A stretch of DNA of 64,000 nt from an uncultured Roseburia sp. (GCA_910587865.1 CAJUNX010000017.1:1-64000), one strand, 5' to 3'. Shown: positions 24,981 through 34,431, numbered from the stretch's first letter. Notes: a model not told the origin generated them from the letters alone. Program-made: numbers and translations.

Positions 24981-26378
24981 TTACTGTATGGACTGCTCAA
25001 ACTGCTCTGCCGCGGTCGCTAATGCCGCATCCAGATCGCCGCCTGAGAGAATATCCGGCGTCACGCCGACTAACGCTGCCTGTGCCTCCGCGGAAAATGC
25101 TCCGGTCGGCACCTCCGGAATCTGCCCCAGCCAGTCTGCCAGATCCGCATTCACAGTCTGTCCGCCGTAGAACTCAGATCCCACGGAATATGCCTCCGCG
25201 GAAGAAGCCGGGAGATAGGTTCCCATGATGTTCTTCTCACCAAGAAGCGTATTGTAAAGCTCCGTGCTGCTGCCGAAGGTCTTTGCCATAAAATCAGCCG
25301 CCGCGTCGGAATTTTTGCTGTTCGCAAGCACGAACCAGCTTGATCCTCCCTGGTTCGAGTAGTGCGTCGCACCCTCCACCGAAAGCTTCGGAACCGGAGC
25401 TACCGCCCACTTGCCGCTCTGATCCTCGCCCTGAATGATCGTCGAGGAGATCCAGGAGCCTCTTAAGACACATGCCACATCGCCGCCGTTGATCGCACCG
25501 GCGAACTCGGTCCAGTCGCTGACGACCTTGACATAATCGGAATCGTTTAAGGTCTTAAAGATATCATAGCACTCCTTTAACGCCGCATTGTCCACAAAAT
25601 CCGCCTTGCCGTCCGCATCGGTAAACCATTTGCCGGCTGACTGCAGCATGATCTGGAACTCTGCGATATCGTTCGGATTGTAGGTCTGGAGCATATGCCC
25701 GTTCTCTTTTAACTTCTCACCGAGCGCAAGATACTCCTCCCAGGTCAGATCCTGCATATCCTCCGCCGTATAGCCCGCCTCCTCGATGTAGTCCGTGCGG
25801 TAGAACAGTCCTGCCACACCGGTATCGAACGGAACGCCGTAGGACACGCCGTCATAGGACACCATGGACTTTTTATAGGAAGCAAAATCCTCGTAATTGA
25901 TCATATCCTCCATCGAACGGAACGCACCCGGATACGACATCAGGTAACCCGGAGCATTCAGATCGGAGATCAGCACCACGTCCGGCAGATCATCCGTCAC
26001 ACCGGAAGCCAGTGTGGTATGTATTTTCTGCAGGCAGTCCGCCTTTGCCATCTCAACAAAATTCACCTTCACGCCGTCGCCGTAAATCTTCTGGGCCTCC
26101 TCCAGCGCATAGCCGTTAAACGCCGCGTCCCACGCCCAGACCGTGATCTCCGTACCCTCGCCGGAAGCGTCCGCCTGGTCGCCCGCGTCATCCCCTGCAT
26201 TATCCGCCGGCGCTTCGGTCTGCTCCGGCGTCTGCTGTGTCTGACTGCCGGCATCGGTGTTATTTCCGGCGTCCGTATTTCCGGAATCACCGCTGCCGCC
26301 GTCGCCGTTGCCGCAGCCCGCAATCATCCCCACTGTCAGTACCGCCATCATTGCCAGTGCAACAAAACGTTTTTTCAT
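24981..26378 (-). CDS. Sugar ABC transporter lipoprotein, extracellular solute-binding family 1
   Basis: Substrate-binding lipoprotein of 465 residues. Start MKKRFVALAMM follows AGGAGGAGAACATC. The lipobox is MIAGCG with the lipid Cys at residue 22. A low-complexity linker (Gly, Asp, Thr, Gln) of about 50 residues precedes the binding domain (EITVWAWDAAFNGYALEEAQ). It captures an oligosaccharide, perhaps a galactoside given the GH42 gene, for the MalF/MalG pair. Expression is driven by a near-perfect promoter at 26460-26488 with a palindromic operator just downstream, and a terminator follows the gene. Confidence 0.93.
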   Translation of the reverse strand: MKKRFVALAMMAVLTVGMIAGCGNGDGGSGDSGNTDAGNNTDAGSQTQQTPEQTEAPADNAGDDAGDQADASGEGTEITVWAWDAAFNGYALEEAQKIYGDGVKVNFVEMAKADCLQKIHTTLASGVTDDLPDVVLISDLNAPGYLMSYPGAFRSMEDMINYEDFASYKKSMVSYDGVSYGVPFDTGVAGLFYRTDYIEEAGYTAEDMQDLTWEEYLALGEKLKENGHMLQTYNPNDIAEFQIMLQSAGKWFTDADGKADFVDNAALKECYDIFKTLNDSDYVKVVSDWTEFAGAINGGDVACVLRGSWISSTIIQGEDQSGKWAVAPVPKLSVEGATHYSNQGGSSWFVLANSKNSDAAADFMAKTFGSSTELYNTLLGEKNIMGTYLPASSAEAYSVGSEFYGGQTVNADLADWLGQIPEVPTGAFSAEAQAALVGVTPDILSGGDLDAALATAAEQFEQSIQ

Positions 26379-26412
26379 GATGTTCTCCTCCTTTAAAAAA
26401 GATAAAGTTGTG

Positions 26413-26454
26413 TAAATAGTTTATAAAATATTTAATTTCTTTATAAACTATTTA
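26413..26454. promoter_or_regulatory. Palindromic operator at the binding-protein promoter
   Basis: Perfect 15-bp inverted repeats TAAATAGTTTATAAA (26413-26427) and TTTATAAACTATTTA (26440-26454). Each arm itself contains a near-palindromic TAAA-N3-TTTA. The site covers the expected transcription start, the classic position of a repressor operator. The LacI-type regulator downstream is the best candidate binder. Confidence 0.7.
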
Positions 26455-26459
26455 ACTGG

Positions 26460-26488
26460 ATTATACGTCCCGGTCCGATTTCTGTCAA
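26460..26488 (-). promoter_or_regulatory. Near-perfect promoter of the sugar ABC operon
   Basis: On the minus strand TTGACA (26488-26483) and TATAAT (26465-26460) match consensus exactly and are 17 bp apart. The region upstream to about 26640 is extremely AT-rich. Confidence 0.85.
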
Positions 26489-26716
26489 TCTGTTTTTTCT
26501 TCCTTTTTGACCAAAAATATCATTTTCAGCATAATATTTAAAAATAAACCGCATAATTATACAATATGCACAATTAATTTCAGGTCTGTTTTTATAAATT
26601 CTTTTAAATATTTATAAATTATTTAATTTTCATTAATCCAGAAGATCCGACAGCAACCTGGTAGTGAAACGATGCTCCAAATACATCCGGCACCCCGCAA
26701 AACATCCGGAAACGGA

Positions 26717-26745
26717 TTGCGCATCGTCCCCATGTGATTTATAAT
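26717..26745 (+). promoter_or_regulatory. Promoter of the 47-residue ORF
   Basis: TTGCGC (26717-26722) and TATAAT (26740-26745) are 17 bp apart and about 55 bp before the small ORF. Together with its ribosome site and terminator this supports an independent small gene. Confidence 0.6.
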
Positions 26746-26798
26746 AATCTTATCAGGAACAGCGACTGTGAAATCAGGAAAGGAGGGATCCAGATACG

Positions 26799-26942
26799 AT
26801 GAATATGACAGAAGTTGCAAGATTATTGCTTGGCCTGCGGGCAGCCGGATGGAGCGAAAAGGAAATCAATGATTTTGTACTTTATATTGAATCCGGAGAA
26901 GAACAGTACAAGCCAAAGCCGCGTGGAGAGCAGACAGATTAA
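26799..26942 (+). CDS. Small uncharacterised protein, 47 residues
   Basis: A short gene starting MNMTEVARLLLGLRAAGW and ending PRGEQTD. AGGAGG lies 12 bp before the first ATG; a second ATG at 26805 is an alternative start. A consensus promoter precedes it and a strong terminator follows within the stop region, so it is a complete transcription unit. The sequence is amphipathic and helix-rich with WSEKEINDFVLYIESGEE, and shows no signal peptide or cysteine. It resembles small hypothetical proteins of Lachnospiraceae with a WxEKxIxDF pattern, but that recollection is not a database result. The function is unknown. Confidence 0.75.
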   Translation: MNMTEVARLLLGLRAAGWSEKEINDFVLYIESGEEQYKPKPRGEQTD

Positions 26943-26985
26943 AAGAGAACGGACAGTACCAAAAAGCGTACTGTCCGTTCTCTTT
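26942..26985. terminator. Strong bidirectional terminator
   Basis: An 18-bp perfect stem with arms AAAGAGAACGGACAGTAC (26942-26959) and GTACTGTCCGTTCTCTTT (26968-26985) is flanked by A and T runs. It serves the small ORF on the plus strand and the GH3 gene on the minus strand. Confidence 0.92.
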
Positions 26986-26991
26986 TTCCTC

Positions 26992-29637
26992 TTATCCCTT
27001 CATCTGCGCCGAGTGCATCACAAAGTACAGAAGATGCGCCGCAGCGGCTTCTAACTGCTCCCGGTTCACCCGGCCTTCCTCATACCCCTTTAAGACCTGC
27101 GCGATCACAGGCGGGCCGCCCGGCATCACCACGTCATTGCCCGCCGCGACGGCATCCGCGCCGTCCACGACGATATCCATATCGCCCCAGTCGGTGACCA
27201 CAACGCCGTGAAATCCCCACTCGTCTCTTAAAATCTTCGTGCACAGATCGTGACTTCCGCCCGCAAACGTGCCGTTGATCTTATTAAAGGAGGTCATCAC
27301 GGTGCGCACCGGCGTATTACGGATCACCATCTCAAACGGCTTTAAGTAAATCTCCCGCGCCGTGCGCTCGCTCAACACGGAATCCACCGCGTCAAAACGG
27401 AAACGCTCGCTGCCCCGCCGGTAGGTCTCCTGCTCGTTGACCGCGAAATGCTTCGGGCAGGGCGTCGCCGTCGTCGTCTCCGCCGCCCCTTTACAGATGT
27501 AAATCCCGCAGATTCCCGCGGCGTACGGATCCTCGGAAAAATACTCAAAATTCCTGCCCCCGATCGGACTGCGCATCAGGTTTAAGCCCGGCGCCAGCCA
27601 GCTGTCGACATCCTGCAGCTGCGCCTCATACCCGCAGGCGGAACCGAACGCGTAGAACAGATCCGTGTTAAAGCAGCATGCCAGCGTCATCCCGGTCGGC
27701 CACGCCGTCATCCCGACACTCGCCGGTCCGTCCTTGTAAAATGCCGAAGGAATGCCGTATTTCGCCAGTGCGGGCGACACATATCCCACATTTCCGGTCG
27801 GATGCGTGCAGCTGCCGATGTCGGTTCCGTCCTCATAGCGGATTGTCGGCTCACCGCCGCCGCTTAGCGCCGCAAACGGAAGGCCCGGCCCGTAGCCGTT
27901 CGCCAGCACGGCCAGCTCCTCAATCGTCATCTGCGCGAGAAACTGCTCCATGGTCACGTTTTTCGCTTTCACATCCGCGAGGGTGTACGCAGCCCGCATG
28001 TCCGTCTGCGCGCTCACCGCCCCCTCCTGTCCGTCTGAGGTCTGCTCCCCCGCTGCGCCGCACGCTCCGGATGCCGGCCCGCGTGTCTCCATTCCGCCGT
28101 TTTCCGCGGCCTCCTGTGCATTTGCACAGCAGCTCTTCTGCTTCGTCCATCTGACGACATCCGGCTCCGCCACGACAATGCGCATCGCGGCTTCCCGCTC
28201 CGCCGTCCCGCCCTCACAGCTCACCGGCGCCGCGTCCTTTGCGGAGAGAAAATCAATCTTCCCCTCATTCGCCGCCAAAAGGCCCAGCGCGTTCTTCGTC
28301 TGCTCACAGACGATCCGCTCCGTGATCTCAAGACACGCCGCGACATGTGTCTCCCGCGAGGAAACGCCCGCACGGATCACATACTCTCCCGCAGGAAGCA
28401 CCCACGCCGCGGACGCCTCGTCATAGCATGCCAGATCCGCCAGCGCAAACGAAACCTCCGCCGTCTCACACTCTCCCGGCGCGAGACAGGATGTCTTCGC
28501 ACAGCCCATGTAGACCTGATACGGATTCTCAATCACATCCTGCGGCTTTGACACATAGACCTGCACGGTTTCCTTTCCCGCATATTCCGCAGAGCTGTTT
28601 TTCACCGGCACGCGCACCGTTACACGGCCGTCTCCCACCGTCACCGCAGCTTTCCCTGTCTCAAACTGCGCGTAAGACAGGCCGTAGCCGAACGGATAGA
28701 GCACGTCCTTTCCGAACGAATCGAAATACCGGTAACCGGTGTAGATCCCCTCGCGGTAAACCGTCACCGGGCTTTTCTCAAATCCCACGCTCCCGTTCGC
28801 CGCGGCGTCAAGACCGTAATCCTGATACTCCTTAATGGTGTCCGGAAGGTCCTTGTTAAAGCTGAAATCCTCCGCCGCCGGATAATCCGCGTAAGCGCGG
28901 GCAAGGGTAAATGCCAGCTTCCCGGAAGGCGACACCGCGCCGCTTAAAATACGCGCCGCAGCAGCCGTCCCCTGTTCGCCCGGCGTGCCCACATACAGCA
29001 CAGCCTGAATGCACGGATACGAAGCGATCCAGGAGAGATCCATCGCACCGTTGATATTTAAGATCAGCACCACCTTTGAAAATGACGCGCAGACCGTATC
29101 GATCAGTACACGCTCGCTCTCCAGCAGTTCATAGTCGTCCGCAATCCGCCGGTCGCACTCCTCGCCGCCGGTCATGCGCCCGATGACAATCACCGCCCTG
29201 TCCGTCTTTTTCGCCGCCTGCGCCACAAGCGCTGACGGAATCTCCGGCTCGCCCGGCTGTGACTGATAGCGCCCGAAAAATTCGTAGATCATGCCGCTCG
29301 CGACAAGCTCGGGCACCTTTTTGCGGAACTCCTCCAGTGCATTCGTCTTTTTGGATTTTCCAAGAAGCACCTGGTAATACTCCACGAGTTCTGCGACAGG
29401 CGTCACGCCCTCTCTCTTACATGCCTCCGGAAACGTCAAAGGCTCCACACCCGCCTCCGATGCCCCTGACCCGGATCCTCCGATCACAGGCTCAAGGATG
29501 GTCCGCCCGAAAAATGCCGCCGTCCCTTTTCCCAGCGGCAGACAGCCGTTCTCGTTTTTCAGCAGAACCGTCGACTCCTCCGCAATCTGTCTCGCAAGCA
29601 GCTTCCTGCTCTCCTGCGACGCATACTGATTTATCAT
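26992..29637 (-). CDS. GH3 beta-glucosidase with permuted domain order
   Basis: Beta-glucosidase-type enzyme of 881 residues, probably cytoplasmic (no signal peptide). The domain order is reversed. The protein starts with the usual C-terminal GH3 domain (AEESTVLLKNENGCLPL, GGSGSG, VGTPGEQGTAAA) and fibronectin-like module (PFGYGLSYAQFETG). A low-complexity linker of about 110 residues follows, then the catalytic TIM barrel (YGIPSAFYKDGPASVG, PCPKHFAVNEQE, VMTSFNKINGTFAGG). The nucleophile is Asp816 in VVVTDWGDMD. This permuted architecture is known from rumen Butyrivibrio and Ruminococcus enzymes. The start overlaps the end of the chemoreceptor gene, whose GGAGGAATG supplies the ribosome site. 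Its substrate is probably a short beta-glucoside. Confidence 0.93.
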   Translation of the reverse strand: MINQYASQESRKLLARQIAEESTVLLKNENGCLPLGKGTAAFFGRTILEPVIGGSGSGASEAGVEPLTFPEACKREGVTPVAELVEYYQVLLGKSKKTNALEEFRKKVPELVASGMIYEFFGRYQSQPGEPEIPSALVAQAAKKTDRAVIVIGRMTGGEECDRRIADDYELLESERVLIDTVCASFSKVVLILNINGAMDLSWIASYPCIQAVLYVGTPGEQGTAAAARILSGAVSPSGKLAFTLARAYADYPAAEDFSFNKDLPDTIKEYQDYGLDAAANGSVGFEKSPVTVYREGIYTGYRYFDSFGKDVLYPFGYGLSYAQFETGKAAVTVGDGRVTVRVPVKNSSAEYAGKETVQVYVSKPQDVIENPYQVYMGCAKTSCLAPGECETAEVSFALADLACYDEASAAWVLPAGEYVIRAGVSSRETHVAACLEITERIVCEQTKNALGLLAANEGKIDFLSAKDAAPVSCEGGTAEREAAMRIVVAEPDVVRWTKQKSCCANAQEAAENGGMETRGPASGACGAAGEQTSDGQEGAVSAQTDMRAAYTLADVKAKNVTMEQFLAQMTIEELAVLANGYGPGLPFAALSGGGEPTIRYEDGTDIGSCTHPTGNVGYVSPALAKYGIPSAFYKDGPASVGMTAWPTGMTLACCFNTDLFYAFGSACGYEAQLQDVDSWLAPGLNLMRSPIGGRNFEYFSEDPYAAGICGIYICKGAAETTTATPCPKHFAVNEQETYRRGSERFRFDAVDSVLSERTAREIYLKPFEMVIRNTPVRTVMTSFNKINGTFAGGSHDLCTKILRDEWGFHGVVVTDWGDMDIVVDGADAVAAGNDVVMPGGPPVIAQVLKGYEEGRVNREQLEAAAAHLLYFVMHSAQMKG

Positions 29638-29638
29638 A

Positions 29639-31708
29639 TCAACGCATTCCTCCTTTATTAAACTTCCCGATCAGCCGGTCTAACTGCCGTGCCAGTTCCT
29701 TATTCTGCTCAGACTGCTCCTGAATCAGATCCGCAATCTGTGCGGTATTCTCACTCTTTTCAACGATGGCTCCGATCGAGGAACGATTTTCATTGGTAAT
29801 ACTGTTGACCTCCACCACATTATCCGAGATCTGTCTGACGGAGGACTCCAGCTGTCTGACAGCCTGATCCACGCCGTCTAACTGCTCTTTTATGGTATTT
29901 ACGGAAACGCGGTAACCGGTTGATTTTTCCGCAAAATCCTTAAACCGGTTCACGACTTCCTCCTCGATAAACGCGATAATAGAGGAAAAGCAGTTGTTTA
30001 CCACCTTAATGCTGTCATTGGTCTCATTACAGATGGCCTGTATGCTGGCCGCTGTCGTGCGCGACGTCTCTGCCAGCGCACAGATCTCCTCTGCCACCAC
30101 GGCAAAGCCGCGTCCCGCACTTCCCGCACGCGCCGCCTCGATCGAGGCATTTAAGGACAGCAGATTCGTCTGTCCCGCGATGTCAAGAATCTGGGACGCC
30201 ATATTATTGATCTTTGTGAGACTGCTTAAGCTTCCGAGCGCCTCCTCCACGGAACTCTTCGTGTGAATCAGGGCATCCTGTCCGTTCTGATATGCATCGT
30301 CCGCCTTGACCTGCATATCCTGCGCACTCCTGATGACAGAATTGCTCGTCTCTATAGAATCGGAAATATTATTCCGGATCGAGCCGACCACATCGTTGAT
30401 ATTGCGAATCTCACCGTTTACATTGGACACCACCATATTGGTGCTCTCAAGCGTGGAGGAGAGCTCCTGTGTCGTGGTAACATTGTCCGTGACATCCTCC
30501 ACCAGCTCCGCCGAGGATTTGCGCAGATGCTCCGCCTTGTCGTCGAGTGTGGCGCAGCAGTCCTTTAATGTGCCGGCAATCTCCTGAAGCGACCGGATCA
30601 GAACCTTTGTCGCATGTGCGATATTTCCAAGCTCGTCATGCCTGCCGCAGTATTTCTGAATCTCCACATTATCGGCGATATCAAAGTTCTGCAGAGAGAC
30701 GAGACCTCCCTCGATGGATTTCATCGGCTTTAACATTCTGCCGACAATCAGAAACGAGACCACGATCAGCACAAGCAGCGCAATCAGGCAGAAAATAATC
30801 AGCGTGACCGTCATCCTGTCCGTCGCTGCAAACACCTCGTCCCGGCTGTCCGAAACCATGAAAAGCCAGTTGTATTCCGACATATAATAATAGGCGGAAA
30901 AATACGTCTCTCCCTGTACCTCATATTCGATGTATCCGTTTTTGTCCTCCGCCGAGCCTCTGAGTTCCTCACAGAGATCTCCGATGTAGGATTCATCGGC
31001 AGGAGATGCGACTTTTCCCGCATCGGCGTGAAAAATATACTGGCCGTTGTTCACATTCACCATACAGTAAGCGGCATTCTCCATTCCCTCCATCGTCAGC
31101 TCGTCGAGGATGCGGATCAGCCCCGTGCTGTAGATTCCGCCTCCGACCAGTCCTGCCGGCTTTCCGTCCTCATCAAAAACCGCCATGTATAAAGAGACAA
31201 TCTGCTGACCGCTGGCCGGCGAGATGATGATTCCGGCATTGTATACGCCGTCCTCGGCGAGCAGCGTATCCTGCAGTGTTTTTAAGGAATCTCCTTCTCT
31301 CGTCGTAATCCCCACCACATCCGGATTGGTGTGCGCCAGGACATGCGTATCCCATTCGCTCGCATACAGTCCTTCCAGATTCTCAATATCGCCCGAAAAC
31401 TGCTCCGTGTACGTCTGGGCAGCGTCCGTCTTCTCCGGATCCTCCGGGTCTTTCATGATATCAAGCACCTCTCCGGCCCTGCTGTAAGAAACAAGAGTCT
31501 GCTCTGCATCCTTCACATAATTCTCAATGACCGCGCTCCGGTCCTTTACGATCGTTTTCATATTGTTGATCGTACTGTTTCTGGTATCCCTGGTAATACT
31601 GCAAACGACGACGACCAAAAGGATCGTCATGACAGCGACCTGCATGGTCAGCATACTGGCAATGATTTTTTGTCCCAGTGAAATATGTACTCCTCTCTTT
31701 TCACCCAT
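29639..31708 (-). CDS. Methyl-accepting chemotaxis protein with extracellular Cache-like sensor
   Basis: Transmembrane chemoreceptor of 689 residues. Start [12 protein letters not shown] at 31708 has CAGGAGATG upstream; the longer frame to 31771 is not supported. Helix one ([20 protein letters not shown]), an extracellular domain of about 270 residues resembling double-Cache sensors, helix two ([21 protein letters not shown]), HAMP and a long coiled-coil signalling domain with the tip [20 protein letters not shown] follow in order. Its last codons hold the ribosome site of the GH3 gene, so synthesis of the two is coupled. This suggests sensing of a sugar related to the beta-glucosidase substrate. 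The promoter is at 31787-31815. Confidence 0.93.
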   Translation of the reverse strand: MGEKRGVHISLGQKIIASMLTMQVAVMTILLVVVVCSITRDTRNSTINNMKTIVKDRSAVIENYVKDAEQTLVSYSRAGEVLDIMKDPEDPEKTDAAQTYTEQFSGDIENLEGLYASEWDTHVLAHTNPDVVGITTREGDSLKTLQDTLLAEDGVYNAGIIISPASGQQIVSLYMAVFDEDGKPAGLVGGGIYSTGLIRILDELTMEGMENAAYCMVNVNNGQYIFHADAGKVASPADESYIGDLCEELRGSAEDKNGYIEYEVQGETYFSAYYYMSEYNWLFMVSDSRDEVFAATDRMTVTLIIFCLIALLVLIVVSFLIVGRMLKPMKSIEGGLVSLQNFDIADNVEIQKYCGRHDELGNIAHATKVLIRSLQEIAGTLKDCCATLDDKAEHLRKSSAELVEDVTDNVTTTQELSSTLESTNMVVSNVNGEIRNINDVVGSIRNNISDSIETSNSVIRSAQDMQVKADDAYQNGQDALIHTKSSVEEALGSLSSLTKINNMASQILDIAGQTNLLSLNASIEAARAGSAGRGFAVVAEEICALAETSRTTAASIQAICNETNDSIKVVNNCFSSIIAFIEEEVVNRFKDFAEKSTGYRVSVNTIKEQLDGVDQAVRQLESSVRQISDNVVEVNSITNENRSSIGAIVEKSENTAQIADLIQEQSEQNKELARQLDRLIGKFNKGGMR

Positions 31709-31786
31709 GATATCACATCTCCTGCTATCCTGATGTCCGAAATCTGTGATGTGCGCCCTCTGTCCCTGCACACATCAGGCAAAAAA

Positions 31787-31815
31787 AATATAGCACAGAA
31801 TCGCGAAATTTTCAA
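31787..31815 (-). promoter_or_regulatory. Promoter of the chemoreceptor/GH3 operon
   Basis: On the minus strand TTGAAA (31815-31810) and TATATT (31792-31787) are 17 bp apart. It looks like a vegetative promoter; no flagellar sigma factor pattern is seen. Confidence 0.6.
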
Positions 31816-32198
31816 TAAACATGTCGTGAATTTAACGGATCCTGTTTTCATCCGACGAGAGATATGGTAACGTAACAGTCATACAAAAGGAATGTCCCGG
31901 CATTGCGCGGCCCGTCACAGCCATCATTCAGAAAAGAGCATTCCACGTATGACATCTGCAGCGGAACGGAAAAAAACGAAAAAGAAAAGCAGCACCTCTT
32001 TACGCGCTTTTCCGCACATCAGAATGACCCCCGGCGATCTCATTGAGGGTATCAGTGCTTAGAACCGGTGCAGAAAGAGACAGGCTGTTTCTGATCTGCG
32101 GAGAGCAGCTGGTCTTTTCCGCCGGCAGTCAGGCGCAGGGCGCCGTCATATCGATCGGCGCCCCGCTCTCTCTGTCTCCCGCATAAAGACAGCTGCCT
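31816..32198. other. Intergenic region, possible coding remnant
   Basis: A region of nearly 400 bp with no supported gene. A plus-strand frame at 32055-32186 begins with GTG after GAGGGTATCA and would encode 43 residues (LRTGAERDRLFLICGEQLVF), with no recognised family. A minus-strand hairpin with GAAAAGC/GCTTTTC arms and a T-run lies at 31979-32013 and may terminate the hydrolase transcript. The rest shows no motif. Confidence 0.4.
31979..32013 (-). terminator. Probable terminator after the hydrolase gene
   Basis: On the minus strand GGAAAAGC and GCTTTTC form a stem with a 15-base loop, followed by CTTTTTC. It lies about 190 bp after the hydrolase stop. Confidence 0.45.
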
Positions 32199-34232
32199 CT
32201 ATTTCGTCTGTTCTACTTCCACCTTCACCCGGTCGAGGTTTCTGCACTGCACAAAGATATCCTCTGTGTTCCCTGTCCTGCTGCTCTGCACCTTAACCAC
32301 CGGATAGTACACGCCGGGTTTTGTGAAGACATGCGTCGACACGGCGGATGCCCCTCCGTTTTCCTTCCGGTCAAATGCAGTCTCCTCCGACCAGTCGTTC
32401 GTGCACTCATAGTCCCAGGCCACCCGCGTGACGCTGCCGCCGTGCGCCGGAACTTCAACCTCTGCGGTAAACGTCACCGGTTCGCCGGCCTTTACCGTGA
32501 CAGCCCGTTTCCCGTCGGCAAGCGCATGCACCACCGGCTGAAGCCCGCCGCGCTCTGCCGCATGTTCCGGCACAAGAATCTGTCCGTCCTCAAACGTGTA
32601 CGCTGTGGTCGGCGCCGGCGCGATTCCCTTCTCGCACCATGCGGCGACATCTAACAGCGCCTGATGCAGCACGCCCAGATAGTCGACCTGGTGCTGCGGA
32701 TCGTCCAGATACCCCGCCCGGTCATCGTGAATACAGTTGTCGTTGTAGTAGAGCCGGAAGCTCTCTTCCTCGTCGATCTGCGGGTTCTCCCTCACCCTGG
32801 CCCGATACCAGTCGCCGTGCCACGGGCAGGCGCTCTCGTCGAGCAGACTGCAGACCGCGATCATTTTTCCGCGGAAATCACCGGTCGGAACCGAGCCTCC
32901 GCCGCCCTGTGCGATCATCGGGGAGAGCAGAAACGGCAGCTGCGCCCAGACAGGATTTCCCTGTGCGTCCCGGAACTGGTCATACACCTGATAGGATGCG
33001 TCCGGAACCTGATGCCGGTGAAAATTCTGCATGGCCAGATAATCGCTGTTGTCAATCATGATCTGATCCCCCGCGGCGAGCCCCGCGAGCGCATCCCCGT
33101 GATTGTGCCCGTCAAACGCAGAGCTCACACGGATCACACCATCCGAAACCGACTCGACCGGCGCTTCCTTCCCCGCCGCTGCCCCGCTTACCACGCGAAG
33201 CCTGCAGTGAAACAGATACGCGTCCTCTGGCGGAAGCTCCTTCATGCGGATATCCGGCGTGTCCTGATTTCCGGTCATTGTATTCTGCCAGCTGTTATCT
33301 ACGCTTGTAAATTCTTCTGTCTTCTCCGGCCTGCTGCGCTCAATCAGCTCTGCTGCCGTCGTGACAAACTGCACGCGCGCCTTCGCCTCGCTGCTCTCCT
33401 GATCCGCCCCCTCATAGCCTTCCTTTGTCCAGAAATCCGTAAAATATCCCGGGAAAATCTGATAAATATTCGGCGCCAGCACCATCAGCGCCCCGTCTCC
33501 CATAAACGGATGGCAGAACCATGCGCGCTTCGGAAATCCCATTTTTGTCGCCTCCGTCAGCGCCTGTCTCTGCGGCCCGGTAAGTCCCTCATAAATATCC
33601 CCGGATCCGCCCGGCTCCATCGCCGCCGTCACTTTTTTCAGTCCTTCCTCCCCGAGCAGACGCACGGCCTTCATGCGCGGCGCAAAGACGTTCGGCGTTG
33701 CCATCGGATTCGCGAGCACATACGGCACCGAGCCGTCCCAGATCCCTTCCGTCATCTCCACGCAGCTTAAGGTCTTAAACGATCCGCCGCTGCCGCCGAA
33801 CACGTAGCCATACGGCCGGTGCGCGTATCCGTAGAGACGCTCCGCCACCTTTCTGGAGTACATCGCCGTCGCCGCGCTCGAGCGGTAAAGCCGCTCCCCG
33901 TCATTTAAAATGAATCCGCCCTGGTTGGACACCACATAATATGCGCCGTGCGTCAGGCAGAAGCTGATCTTGTCATCCTCGCCCGTTAAGTGCTCGCTCT
34001 CATGCTCATCCTCCGGCGCCGGCGACAGGTACTGGTAAAATCTTCCCTCGTAGGCTTCTTTTTTCGGAAAATACAGGCAGAAGCGCACCTCGTTTCCCTC
34101 TTTTTCCGTTCCCTCAAATCCGCCGTGTACATAATAATGCGGAAGCGGTCTCTCCCGCCACTCCTCCACATCAATGTATGGTCTGTCAAAATATGTATCC
34201 TCCGACGGGTTATATCGTTTTTTTCCTTCCAT
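32199..34232 (-). CDS. Putative serine hydrolase with C-terminal PKD-like domain
   Basis: A 677-residue protein without signal peptide. The nucleophile-elbow-like GGSGGSFKTLSCVEM near residues 147-161 and the preceding beta-strand (YGYVFGGSGG) suggest an alpha/beta hydrolase. Acid and base candidates occur in CSLLDESACPWHGDWYR and YNDNCIHDDRAG. Residues about 580-670 form a PKD-like beta sandwich (VTRVAWDYECTNDWSEET, PGVYYPVVKV). It might be an esterase acting on plant cell-wall or polyphenol esters, by loose resemblance to tannase/feruloyl esterase proteins; no clear family match can be asserted. It lies downstream of a GPH symporter gene on the same strand, so the pair may import and process a glycoside or ester. 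Confidence 0.6.
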   Translation of the reverse strand: MEGKKRYNPSEDTYFDRPYIDVEEWRERPLPHYYVHGGFEGTEKEGNEVRFCLYFPKKEAYEGRFYQYLSPAPEDEHESEHLTGEDDKISFCLTHGAYYVVSNQGGFILNDGERLYRSSAATAMYSRKVAERLYGYAHRPYGYVFGGSGGSFKTLSCVEMTEGIWDGSVPYVLANPMATPNVFAPRMKAVRLLGEEGLKKVTAAMEPGGSGDIYEGLTGPQRQALTEATKMGFPKRAWFCHPFMGDGALMVLAPNIYQIFPGYFTDFWTKEGYEGADQESSEAKARVQFVTTAAELIERSRPEKTEEFTSVDNSWQNTMTGNQDTPDIRMKELPPEDAYLFHCRLRVVSGAAAGKEAPVESVSDGVIRVSSAFDGHNHGDALAGLAAGDQIMIDNSDYLAMQNFHRHQVPDASYQVYDQFRDAQGNPVWAQLPFLLSPMIAQGGGGSVPTGDFRGKMIAVCSLLDESACPWHGDWYRARVRENPQIDEEESFRLYYNDNCIHDDRAGYLDDPQHQVDYLGVLHQALLDVAAWCEKGIAPAPTTAYTFEDGQILVPEHAAERGGLQPVVHALADGKRAVTVKAGEPVTFTAEVEVPAHGGSVTRVAWDYECTNDWSEETAFDRKENGGASAVSTHVFTKPGVYYPVVKVQSSRTGNTEDIFVQCRNLDRVKVEVEQTK

Positions 34233-34260
34233 GCCAGTCTCTCCTCTTCTTTCTCCCTTA

Positions 34261-34372
34261 CTTTTCCGGCTTTCCTCTCTTCTTTTTCTGTCTGTTTCTC
34301 TCTTCTTTTCCGGCTTTCCTCTCTTCTTTTTCTGTCTGTTTCTCTCTTCTTTTCCGGCTTTCCTCTCCTTTG
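34261..34372. repeat. 44-bp pyrimidine-rich tandem repeat
   Basis: Two identical 44-bp units (34261-34304, 34305-34348) beginning CTTTTCCGGCTTTCCTCTC and a third partial copy fill the spacer between the symporter and hydrolase genes. On the minus-strand transcript the array is purine-rich with many GGAAAG words resembling ribosome sites. Confidence 0.9.
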
Positions 34373-34431
34373 GCTTCTATTTCGCTTCTTTTCTGGTCTG
34401 TTTCTCTCTTCCTTTCCGACCGTCCCTCTTT

